Shown one piece after another: positions 1 through 6,935 of a stretch of DNA of 33,171 nt (position 1 is the first letter of the stretch; every line of letters starts with the position of its first letter). The position numbers were made by a program, and so were the translations under genes. The notes under the pieces are model-generated. The model worked only from the letters and a program-made list of their open reading frames with translations, searched no databases and was not told the DNA's origin. This DNA comes from an uncultured Flavobacteriales bacterium (GTDB lineage: Bacteria; Bacteroidota; Bacteroidia; Flavobacteriales_D; Crocinitomicaceae): NCBI GenBank assembly GCA_905182775.1, contig CAJJCU010000150.1:1-33171 (forward strand), given 5' to 3'.

Positions 1-69
1 GAAAAAGAAAAGTTTTTTCATTGTGATTCTCATGGAGAAGTAGGGGAGACTAAAACGAATTTACATTGA
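1..69 (+). CDS. 3' end of an unidentified upstream gene (partial)
   Basis: Frame 1 is open from the window edge for 22 codons and ends at a TGA (67-69) that overlaps the ATG of the next gene as TGATG, a pattern typical of translationally coupled genes. The tail contains a short Cys/His stretch (FHCDSHGE). In Bacteroidota, amidohydrolase-like genes of the kind that follows are often paired with a larger amidohydrolase, so this could be that partner, but the visible tail is too short to identify. It could also be a chance open frame. Confidence 0.45.
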   Translation, partial: EKEKFFHCDSHGEVGETKTNLH

Positions 70-1340
70 TGATGAAATATTTTATTCTTTCAATCTTTGG
101 ACTTTGGAGTTTATTTGGATTTACTCAAAAGGTACTATACACGGATTGTTTTTTACATGTTGGTAATGGTGTGGTTATTGAAAATGCCTTGGTAGGTGTT
201 GAAGACGATCGTTTTTCCTTGGTAAAAAATGCCCTGGTGTCAAGTATTGATTCAAAAAAATGGGATACAATTATTTCAATTGAGGGACAGCATTTGTATC
301 CCTCTTTTGTGTCTACAAATTCCACGCTTGGCCTCACAGAAATAGATGCGGTAAGAGCAACCCGTGATTTTGATGATGTTGGAGAATACAATCCACATGT
401 TCGCACTCAGATTGCTTTTAACGTTGAATCTAAAGTTGCGGAAACCGTTAGGACTAACGGTGTTCTTATGACGCAGGCGACTCCTAGAGGAGGTCGTATA
501 TCAGGTACATCATCCGTAATGAGTTTATTCGGATGGAACTGGGAAGATGCGACCCTTAGTAAAGACGACGGAATTCATCTCAATTGGCCAAGCAGTACAG
601 AAGGTGGTGGTTGGTGGGCTGAACCTAAACCTAAAACGAGGAACAAAAAATACGACACCCAAAAACAAGAGATCGTTCAGTTTTTTGAATTGGCAAAGGC
701 TTACTCCGAAAGCACTCTTGGTTTTGATCAAAGACTTGAAGCTGTTAGAAGCTGTTTCTCTGGTTCGAAACGAGTTTATATTCATGCGAATGAATTGCAG
801 CAGCTGTATGATGTTATTGATTTTGTTGCGGCTTTTGAATTTGAAAACCCGGTTATTGTAGGGGGCTATGATGCTTATCTCATCGGTCGGAAATTGAAAG
901 ATTCAAAAATACCTATTATGCTAGATCGAATCCATAGCCTTCCTAATATTGAGGATGAGGCTATTGACCTTCCTTACCGTCTTCCGTATTTATTGCAAGG
1001 GCAAGGCATTCAGTATTGTCTGCAAGGTTCGGGAGATATGGAGGCGATGAATTCCCGAAACCTTCCTTTTCTTGCAGGAACAGCAATGGCATACGGTCTT
1101 TCAGAGGAAGAAGCGGTGCGTTCTATTTCATTATCACCTTGTGAAATAATGGGTATTGAAAAGGACTATGGTTCAATCGAAAAAGGAAAGAAAGCTAGTT
1201 TTTTTGTTTCAAAAGGGAATGCCTTGGATATGATGACCAATCAAGTTACACTTATTAGTATTGATGGAGTGGTGCAATCGACATCAAATTTCCAGTATGA
1301 ACTTTACTTGAAATATAGAAAAAAGTATACAACCAATTAG
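69..1340 (+). CDS. amidohydrolase family protein (imidazolonepropionase-like), metal motif degenerate
   Basis: About 423 residues with a probable N-terminal signal peptide (MKYFILSIFGLWSLFGFTQ), so it should act in the periplasm. The fold is suggested by the amidohydrolase entry strand (HLYPSFVSTNSTLGLTEID) and by the C-terminal block LSPCEIMGIEKDYGSIEKGKKASF, which matches the usual segment closing the barrel in imidazolonepropionase/dihydroorotase relatives. The normal HxH zinc motif after the first barrel strand is absent; the residues there are STNST. It may be non-hydrolytic or use another site. Substrate unknown. The ORF track starts at a TTG (66); ATG at 69 or 72 is more likely, and ATG 69 overlaps the upstream stop. 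It converges on miaE with an 18-base gap. Confidence 0.8.
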   Translation: MMKYFILSIFGLWSLFGFTQKVLYTDCFLHVGNGVVIENALVGVEDDRFSLVKNALVSSIDSKKWDTIISIEGQHLYPSFVSTNSTLGLTEIDAVRATRDFDDVGEYNPHVRTQIAFNVESKVAETVRTNGVLMTQATPRGGRISGTSSVMSLFGWNWEDATLSKDDGIHLNWPSSTEGGGWWAEPKPKTRNKKYDTQKQEIVQFFELAKAYSESTLGFDQRLEAVRSCFSGSKRVYIHANELQQLYDVIDFVAAFEFENPVIVGGYDAYLIGRKLKDSKIPIMLDRIHSLPNIEDEAIDLPYRLPYLLQGQGIQYCLQGSGDMEAMNSRNLPFLAGTAMAYGLSEEEAVRSISLSPCEIMGIEKDYGSIEKGKKASFFVSKGNALDMMTNQVTLISIDGVVQSTSNFQYELYLKYRKKYTTN

Positions 1341-1358
1341 CGATTTACGTTTATGGGT

Positions 1359-1949
1359 TTAGCCATGAATACTTTGCTCTTTTCCATACTTTTTCATTAA
1401 ATCGGCTTCAAAAGACAGGAATGATAACCATCTTTTTTCAACATCAATTTTGGTGCTGTATTTTTTTGCAAATTTCAGAAACGTCATGAAGTGTCGGGCT
1501 TCACTTTCCATTAGCATTCTATAAAATTCTTTTAAATCTGGATCTTTTAAGCTTTCTGATAGTAATTTAAAACGCTCACAGCTTCTTGCTTCAATCATTG
1601 CGGCAAATAGCATTTGATTTACAAAATGACTCTCTCTAGAGTTATTTCCATACTCCGTTTTTAGGTGCTGGGATAAATCCTTGACATAAGGATCCTTTCT
1701 TTCAAACCCTAGGTTCATTCCTCTGTCAAGTATTTTTTTGTGAACCATTTCGAAATGATCCATTTCTTCTTTACAAATTTCAATCATTGCTGTTACGAGG
1801 TCCGCGCGATGGGGATATTGAACAATAATGGAAATTGCATTACTGGCTGCTTTTTGTTCGCAAAAAGCGTGGTCGATTAATATTTCTTCGATATTTCGTT
1901 CAGCTATGTCGATCCATCTCGGGTCGGTTTCCATCTTTAATCCTAGCAT
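1359..1949 (-). CDS. miaE: tRNA-(ms2io6A)-hydroxylase
   Basis: 196 residues, close to the usual MiaE length. MiaE is a ferritin-like diiron monooxygenase that hydroxylates the isopentenyl group of the modified adenosine at position 37 of tRNAs reading UNN codons. Likely iron ligands are visible in the expected helical order: E31 (AFCEQKAA), E62 and H65 (EEMDH), E120 or E125 (EARSCERF), and E150 with H153 (ESEARHF). The start at 1949 gives MLGLKMETDPRW; an internal Met at codon 6 is also possible. It is transcribed away from the E1 gene across a 112-base intergenic region. It is cytosolic, with no functional link to its neighbours apparent. Confidence 0.9.
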   Translation of the reverse strand: MLGLKMETDPRWIDIAERNIEEILIDHAFCEQKAASNAISIIVQYPHRADLVTAMIEICKEEMDHFEMVHKKILDRGMNLGFERKDPYVKDLSQHLKTEYGNNSRESHFVNQMLFAAMIEARSCERFKLLSESLKDPDLKEFYRMLMESEARHFMTFLKFAKKYSTKIDVEKRWLSFLSFEADLMKKYGKEQSIHG

Positions 1950-2037
1950 AAGACTTGTTTTCGATAAAAATACGCTTTAATTGCAAATACCTCATGACTC
2001 TTTAATCGTCTATGCTCGCTCTTTTTGGTACTTTTTG

Positions 2038-2045
2038 TATATTTG
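2038..2045 (+). promoter_or_regulatory. -7 element candidate upstream of the E1 gene
   Basis: TATATTTG matches the Bacteroidota -7 consensus TAnnTTTG exactly and lies 16 bases before the ATG at 2062, giving a leader of about 10-12 bases. No TTG is present 17-23 bases upstream, so the -33 half is missing and the call is tentative. Confidence 0.35.
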
Positions 2046-2061
2046 AAACTCATTCAAAACG

Positions 2062-4146
2062 ATGTCTAAAATAAAGGCTCAATCAAAGCAAAATATATTG
2101 AAAAAAGAAACCCTTGAAGAGGCTTTTTATTTTATGTGCACAGCTAAAACACTAGCGGAGAAGTACGAGGAAAATAAAGAAGCTACATCTAAGTATGTAC
2201 ACGCCACCTCTAGGGGGCACGAGGCGATTCAGGTTGCCCTTGGTATGCAGCTAAAACCACAAGATTGGGTATCTCCATACTACAGAGATGATTCTATTTT
2301 ACTATCCATGGGCATTACTCCTAAGGAGTTGATGCTTCAGGTTTTCGCTAAGAAAGACGACCCATTTTCTGGAGGTAGAACGTATTATTCTCATCCATCT
2401 CTTGATAGGCCGGATATGGCAAAGATTATTCATCAGTCTTCCGCTACGGGAATGCAAGCAATACCGACTACGGGAATTGCTATGGGTGTGCAGTATAAGG
2501 AGCATCAAGGTTTAAGCGATGATACTGTCAGTCCATCTGTAGTTGTTTGCTCTTTAGGTGACGCATCTTGCACTGAGGGAGAAGTGTCAGAAGCGCTTCA
2601 AATGGCTGCATTGAAGCAGTTTCCAATAGTCTTTTTAGTACAGGATAACGGTTGGGATATCTCAGCCAATGCAGAAGAGACAAGAGCACAAGATATAAGT
2701 AAGTATGCACAAGGTTTTAACGGTATTGAACTCAAAACGATTGATGGTAGTGATTTCGCATCATCTTATGAAACCGTTCAGGAAGTTTTTGAAAAAGTTA
2801 GAAAGGAACGCCGGCCTTTTATTATACATGCTCATGTCCCTCTCTTAGGGCATCATACTTCCGGTGTTCGCATGGAGTGGTACCGTGATGACTTAGAAGA
2901 AGAACGCAAAAAAGACCCCTATCCAAAATTACTCGAATTATTGCGCCAATCAGGTTTGACCAATGAGGCTATTAAAACGAAAGAAGCAGCGGTTAGAAAA
3001 GAAATAGATATTCAATATGATCTTGCGTTTCAAGCTGAAGATCCTTCATTGGATAGTTTAACGGATCATATTTTTGCTCCATCACCAATTACTGAGGAGA
3101 AAGGAGATCGGGCACCAAAGGGTAAGAAGAAAACCGTCATGGTTGATGCTGCACTTTTTGCAATGAGAGAAATACTTAAAGAACATCCAGAAGCCTTATT
3201 GTATGGTCAAGATGTTGGTGGCCGGCTAGGAGGCGTTTTTCGAGAAGCAGCCACTCTAGCACAAAGCTTTGGTGATGCTCGTGTGTTTAATACTCCAATT
3301 CAAGAAGCTTTTATTATCGGTTCTACCGTCGGGATGTCAGCTGTGGGCTTAAAACCGATTGTTGAGGTTCAATTTGCAGATTATATATGGCCTGGTCTAA
3401 ACCAGCTTTTTACAGAGGTATCGCGGTCTTGCTATTTGTCTAATGGTAAATGGCCTGTAAGTTGTGTTATTCGTGTTCCTATTGGCGCCTATGGTTCTGG
3501 TGGGCCATACCATTCATCAAGTGTTGAGTCTGTTTTGACAAATATTCGAGGAGTGAAAGTTGTCTATCCATCTACTGGTGCTGATTTAAAAGGTTTGCTC
3601 AAGGCAGCTTATTACGACCCTAATCCAGTAGTTATTTTGGAGCATAAGGGGCTGTATTGGTCAAAAATTAAGGGTACTGAAGAATCAATGTCTATTGAAC
3701 CTAGTGCGGACTATGTTATTCCTATTGGAAAGGCAAGGACCGTTCGTGATGCTTCGCCTGCGGAAGTTTCAAAGGGGAATAGCATTGGAGTGATTGCATA
3801 TGGAAGAGGTGTTTATTGGTCTTTAGAGGCGATGAAAGATTATGAAGGTAGGGTAGAGTTGCTTGATTTACGTTCCTTACACCCCCTTGATCATGATGCT
3901 ATGAATTCACTTTGTCAAAGACACGGTCGGGTCCTTCTTATTACGGAAGAATCTATAGAGTGTAATTTTATGCTTGGAATTGCAGGGAGGTTACAGCGTG
4001 ATAATTTTAATTATTTAGACGCACCCATTGAAATAGTAGGTTCGGTAGACACACCTGCTATTCCTTTAAATTCAGATCTTGAGTTTTCCCTTCTGCCTAA
4101 TGCTGAAAAGGTTCGCGAGAAAATTGATAAATTATTTAAATATTAG
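2062..4146 (+). CDS. 2-oxoacid dehydrogenase E1, fused alpha and beta subunits
   Basis: 694 residues carrying both halves of a thiamine-diphosphate-dependent E1 enzyme in one chain. The alpha half (about 1-345) has the TPP/Mg motif GDASCTEGE (from residue 166) ending in QDNGW. The beta half starts after a charged linker (about 350, APKGKKK) with VDAALFAMREIL, contains the conserved active-site segment NTPIQEAF (Glu near 415) and the PIVEVQFADY and PYHSSSVE blocks. Such fused E1 proteins are common in Bacteroidota and are usually annotated as branched-chain 2-oxoacid or pyruvate dehydrogenase E1; sequence alone does not settle the substrate. No E2 or E3 gene is adjacent, so these must be encoded elsewhere. 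The next gene begins 3 bases after the stop, so the two are probably cotranscribed. Confidence 0.88.
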   Translation: MSKIKAQSKQNILKKETLEEAFYFMCTAKTLAEKYEENKEATSKYVHATSRGHEAIQVALGMQLKPQDWVSPYYRDDSILLSMGITPKELMLQVFAKKDDPFSGGRTYYSHPSLDRPDMAKIIHQSSATGMQAIPTTGIAMGVQYKEHQGLSDDTVSPSVVVCSLGDASCTEGEVSEALQMAALKQFPIVFLVQDNGWDISANAEETRAQDISKYAQGFNGIELKTIDGSDFASSYETVQEVFEKVRKERRPFIIHAHVPLLGHHTSGVRMEWYRDDLEEERKKDPYPKLLELLRQSGLTNEAIKTKEAAVRKEIDIQYDLAFQAEDPSLDSLTDHIFAPSPITEEKGDRAPKGKKKTVMVDAALFAMREILKEHPEALLYGQDVGGRLGGVFREAATLAQSFGDARVFNTPIQEAFIIGSTVGMSAVGLKPIVEVQFADYIWPGLNQLFTEVSRSCYLSNGKWPVSCVIRVPIGAYGSGGPYHSSSVESVLTNIRGVKVVYPSTGADLKGLLKAAYYDPNPVVILEHKGLYWSKIKGTEESMSIEPSADYVIPIGKARTVRDASPAEVSKGNSIGVIAYGRGVYWSLEAMKDYEGRVELLDLRSLHPLDHDAMNSLCQRHGRVLLITEESIECNFMLGIAGRLQRDNFNYLDAPIEIVGSVDTPAIPLNSDLEFSLLPNAEKVREKIDKLFKY

Positions 4147-4149
4147 ACA

Positions 4150-4545
4150 ATGACGATAAAGGAAACCATTGAAATGGTCGAAACATTTCATAATGCATTT
4201 GGCATTGAAAACAGACAAGAACCAACAGCAGAATTATCAGTTTCTGAACAAGAGCTTAGATATAGGCTTATGGCAGAGGAAAACGATGAGTACCGCGAAG
4301 CTGTTAAAAACGAAGACCTTATTGAGATTGCTGATGCATTAGGTGACCAGCTATACATTCTCTGCGGTACGATTCTTAAGCATGGCTTACAACATAAGAT
4401 TTCAGAGGTCTTCAAGGAGATACAAAGGTCCAATATGAGTAAGCTTGATGAGGATGGTAAGCCTATTTATAGAGCGGATGGAAAAGTGCTGAAATCTGAG
4501 CTCTATTTCAAGCCGGATATCAAATCAATTTTAGACAAGAACTAA
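4150..4545 (+). CDS. MazG-like nucleotide pyrophosphohydrolase
   Basis: 131 residues of the all-alpha NTP pyrophosphohydrolase superfamily (MazG/PRA-PH type), which cleaves nucleoside triphosphates or similar compounds to monophosphate and pyrophosphate. The metal-binding pattern is visible: EENDE (E43, E44, E47) followed by EIAD (E59, D62) and D66. The C-terminal part (SNMSKLDEDGKPIYRADGK) is typical of short phage- and bacteria-type family members that act alone. It begins 3 bases after the E1 stop, indicating cotranscription, though no metabolic link to E1 is obvious. The substrate may be a house-cleaning target such as a non-canonical nucleotide. Confidence 0.82.
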   Translation: MTIKETIEMVETFHNAFGIENRQEPTAELSVSEQELRYRLMAEENDEYREAVKNEDLIEIADALGDQLYILCGTILKHGLQHKISEVFKEIQRSNMSKLDEDGKPIYRADGKVLKSELYFKPDIKSILDKN

Positions 4546-4584
4546 GTTATTCACTTTAGGTTCTTTATTTCTTTTCTTTATTTA

Positions 4585-4616
4585 TTGCTTCAGCTTCATT
4601 TTCTAGAATAGATTTG
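4585..4616 (+). promoter_or_regulatory. Bacteroidota-type promoter for the arginase-like gene
   Basis: TTG (4585-4587), a 21-base spacer, then TAGATTTG (4609-4616), a full match to TTG-N-TAnnTTTG. The G of the -7 box is only 4 bases before the ATG at 4621, so the expected transcription start falls on or next to the start codon and the message could be leaderless. It separates the arginase-like gene from the E1-mazG pair. Confidence 0.5.
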
Positions 4617-4620
4617 ATGC

Positions 4621-5769
4621 ATGATTGACCTGTCTATATACTTCACTCCGTTAGCTCTTGATGAACGCGAATTTCAAGATGAACAGATGGGGCAAGTTTT
4701 AAACTGTAATTATGGAGATTTCCCAGAAATAGAACCGGGTTCAATTGCAATTTTCTCTGTTCCAGAATACAGAGGAGCAGTCAATGAGGTTTCTATTCAA
4801 AAGCAGTCAGAATTCAGACAGGAGTTGCGTAAGCTTTCTAGGTCTAAAAATTGGAAAAATAATATTTATGATTTAGGATCAATCTCTCCAGGGAATGAGC
4901 TAAAAGATACTTCTTTTGCGATATCAAACGTCGTAAGTGAGCTTATTAAGCATCGTGTGGTGCCTATATTAATCGGTGGTTCTCAAGACCTTATTTTAGC
5001 TGCGTATGATGCCTATGAGAAACTAGAGCAGCTCGTAAATATTTGTTCTATAGATTACAGTCTTGATTTGGGAGCACCTGATAGTCCCGTTTTCTCGGAT
5101 TCTTACCTAACTTCCATTATGCTAAAGAGGCCGTGTTATCTGTTTAATCATGCGAACATTGGGCTTCAGATACCCCATACCCAGCCTAAGGAATTGAAAT
5201 TAATCGAGAGCCTTTATTTCGATGTCTGCCGATTAGGTGAGTTTAATGCCGATTTTAAACGTGCTGAACCCCATTTAAGGAATGCAGACATTATTAATAT
5301 AGATTTCAATAGTATCAAGGCATCAGAAGTTTTTTCTCATGGCGCAAATCCAAACGGCTTTCAAGCCCAGCAAATGTGTCAAATGGCTCGGTATGCTGGC
5401 ATTTCTGATAAGGTTAATTTTTTAGGTATCTTCAATTACACTGATTACAATCAAATCTCAGATAAATTACTGGCTGAGGTTCTTTGGTATTTTATCGACG
5501 GATATCAGGCGCGTTGGGGAGATTTTCCGATGGGCAGCAAAGCAGCATATTATAAGTTCAATGTGGAGCTCGAAACAGGCAATCACTCGATAATATTTTA
5601 TAAAAGTCATAAGTCTGACAGGTGGTGGATGGAGGTTCCTTATCCTCCTAAAAATGGCTCTAGATATGAGAGACACCATCTTGTTCCATGTAATAAAGAA
5701 GATTATGATCAAGCAATGCAAAACGAAATGCCTGATTTATGGTGGAAGACCTATCAAAAGCTTACTTAG
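4621..5769 (+). CDS. arginase/formimidoylglutamase-like protein, metal site lost
   Basis: 382 residues with the ureohydrolase fold, recognisable from VVPILIGGSQDL (113-124), ICSIDYSLDLG (141-151) and DIINIDFNSIKAS (223-235). These align with the canonical manganese motifs GG(D/G)H, DAHxD and DxDxxD, but most ligands are changed: the His of the first is Gln122, the second reads DYSLD, and the third keeps D228 but has Asn and Lys at the other positions. Binuclear arginase or formimidoylglutamase chemistry is therefore unlikely. The last 70 residues (SDRWWMEVPYP, RYERHHLVPC, WWKTYQKL) are Trp- and charge-rich and not part of classical arginases. It lies directly upstream of porP-gldKLMN; I recall similar arginase-like genes near gldK in other Bacteroidota. 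The function is unknown. Confidence 0.78.
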   Translation: MIDLSIYFTPLALDEREFQDEQMGQVLNCNYGDFPEIEPGSIAIFSVPEYRGAVNEVSIQKQSEFRQELRKLSRSKNWKNNIYDLGSISPGNELKDTSFAISNVVSELIKHRVVPILIGGSQDLILAAYDAYEKLEQLVNICSIDYSLDLGAPDSPVFSDSYLTSIMLKRPCYLFNHANIGLQIPHTQPKELKLIESLYFDVCRLGEFNADFKRAEPHLRNADIINIDFNSIKASEVFSHGANPNGFQAQQMCQMARYAGISDKVNFLGIFNYTDYNQISDKLLAEVLWYFIDGYQARWGDFPMGSKAAYYKFNVELETGNHSIIFYKSHKSDRWWMEVPYPPKNGSRYERHHLVPCNKEDYDQAMQNEMPDLWWKTYQKLT

Positions 5770-5887
5770 ATAGAAAACCAACAATTTCTTTGTTTTGTTT
5801 TTATTATCGATAAAATTAATTATTTTAGCATCTTGAATATTATAGTTAATGATGAATTACCTGTGATATTTGTGTTAAAAAAACTCT

Positions 5888-6841
5888 ATGCAACTCAAAA
5901 AATGCTCACTAGGCCTACTCCTATTTATGGTCTCCTTTACGGCCATTGCTCAGCAAGATAAACTGGTTACACATTTTATTTATGATAAAATGAGTATCAA
6001 TCCAGGGAAAACTGGTTTAGGGTTATTCAACTCTGTTTGTGTTACGTCTATTTATAGAAACCAATGGGATAGAGTTAATGGAGCTCCTAACTCTGCAGTT
6101 TTGAACTTAGAAGCTGATTTAAGTCGTTTCTTCCCTGGAGGTATCGGACTTTCTTTTTACCATGATGCGATAGGATTTGCAATTCAAAATAATCTAGCTC
6201 TTAATTATTCTTACCCAATAACAATAGGGAATGTTGGGACTTTAGGCTTAGGTGTTGGTTTAGGTTTGATTAATTACGGTATGAATCCAGTATGGGTTCC
6301 GCCAACAACAAACACTGACCCAGATTTACCTATAGGCTTTGCAGCAACTAATCTAGACGTCAATTTTGGTGCATATTTTAATGGTAAAGATTTTTATGTT
6401 GGTATTTCTTCTACGCATTTAACGGAGTCCTTGTTGAAGTCTCAGGATGTCGCTGGTTTTGAACAATCGTACCAGACAGCAAGACATTATTATTTAATGG
6501 GAGGTAAGAAATTCGCTAATATGTTTGGTGGTACAATTGATGCTCAGGTTTTGATGCGTACTGATTTAATTAAATTCTCTGCCGATTTCAATACAAGATA
6601 CATATATGATTTTGGTAATTCCAAGCAAGGATATGCAGGACTTACTATTAGAACATCAGATGCCGTAGCTTTGATGCTTGGGTATACGCCTTTAGAAAAC
6701 TTAACCGTTGGTTACTCTTATGATTTAACTGTTAATAGACTATCAAGTATTTCAAGAGGTTCTCACGAGATCTTCTTTAAATATTGTTATGATTTACCTG
6801 AACCACCTAAGCAAAGTGCAAGGCACCCGCTGTGGCTTTAG
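5888..6841 (+). CDS. PorP/SprF family type IX secretion membrane protein
   Basis: 317 residues with a signal peptide (MQLKKCSLGLLLFMVSFTAIAQ) and alternating beta-strand patterns, consistent with an outer-membrane barrel. The N-terminal FIYDKMSINPGKTG segment and YRNQWDRVNGAPNSAVLN are family hallmarks (QY-x-NP-A and R-x-QW). Members of this family (PorP in Porphyromonas gingivalis, SprF in Flavobacterium johnsoniae) are needed for secretion or surface anchoring of particular T9SS substrates, notably type B cargo. It is the first gene of the porP-gldK-gldL-gldM-gldN block and is 94 bases from gldK. The arrangement with PorP directly before gldK is common. I leave the symbol empty because several paralogues usually exist per genome. 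Confidence 0.9.
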   Translation: MQLKKCSLGLLLFMVSFTAIAQQDKLVTHFIYDKMSINPGKTGLGLFNSVCVTSIYRNQWDRVNGAPNSAVLNLEADLSRFFPGGIGLSFYHDAIGFAIQNNLALNYSYPITIGNVGTLGLGVGLGLINYGMNPVWVPPTTNTDPDLPIGFAATNLDVNFGAYFNGKDFYVGISSTHLTESLLKSQDVAGFEQSYQTARHYYLMGGKKFANMFGGTIDAQVLMRTDLIKFSADFNTRYIYDFGNSKQGYAGLTIRTSDAVALMLGYTPLENLTVGYSYDLTVNRLSSISRGSHEIFFKYCYDLPEPPKQSARHPLWL

Positions 6842-6935
6842 AAAAAAGATGTAACTATTTTATCAGTTCATACGTTATATCCAAACTATAACCTGTAGCA
6901 AGTTAATTTGGAAACGCTGAACCAAAAAATATAAA

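Noticed and set aside
547-861. 104-residue plus-strand ORF inside the amidohydrolase gene
   Set aside because: Out-of-frame shadow with no domain signal.
5865-5872. GATATTTG as a -7 box upstream of porP
   Set aside because: One mismatch at the first base and no TTG at a suitable distance, so not reported as a promoter.
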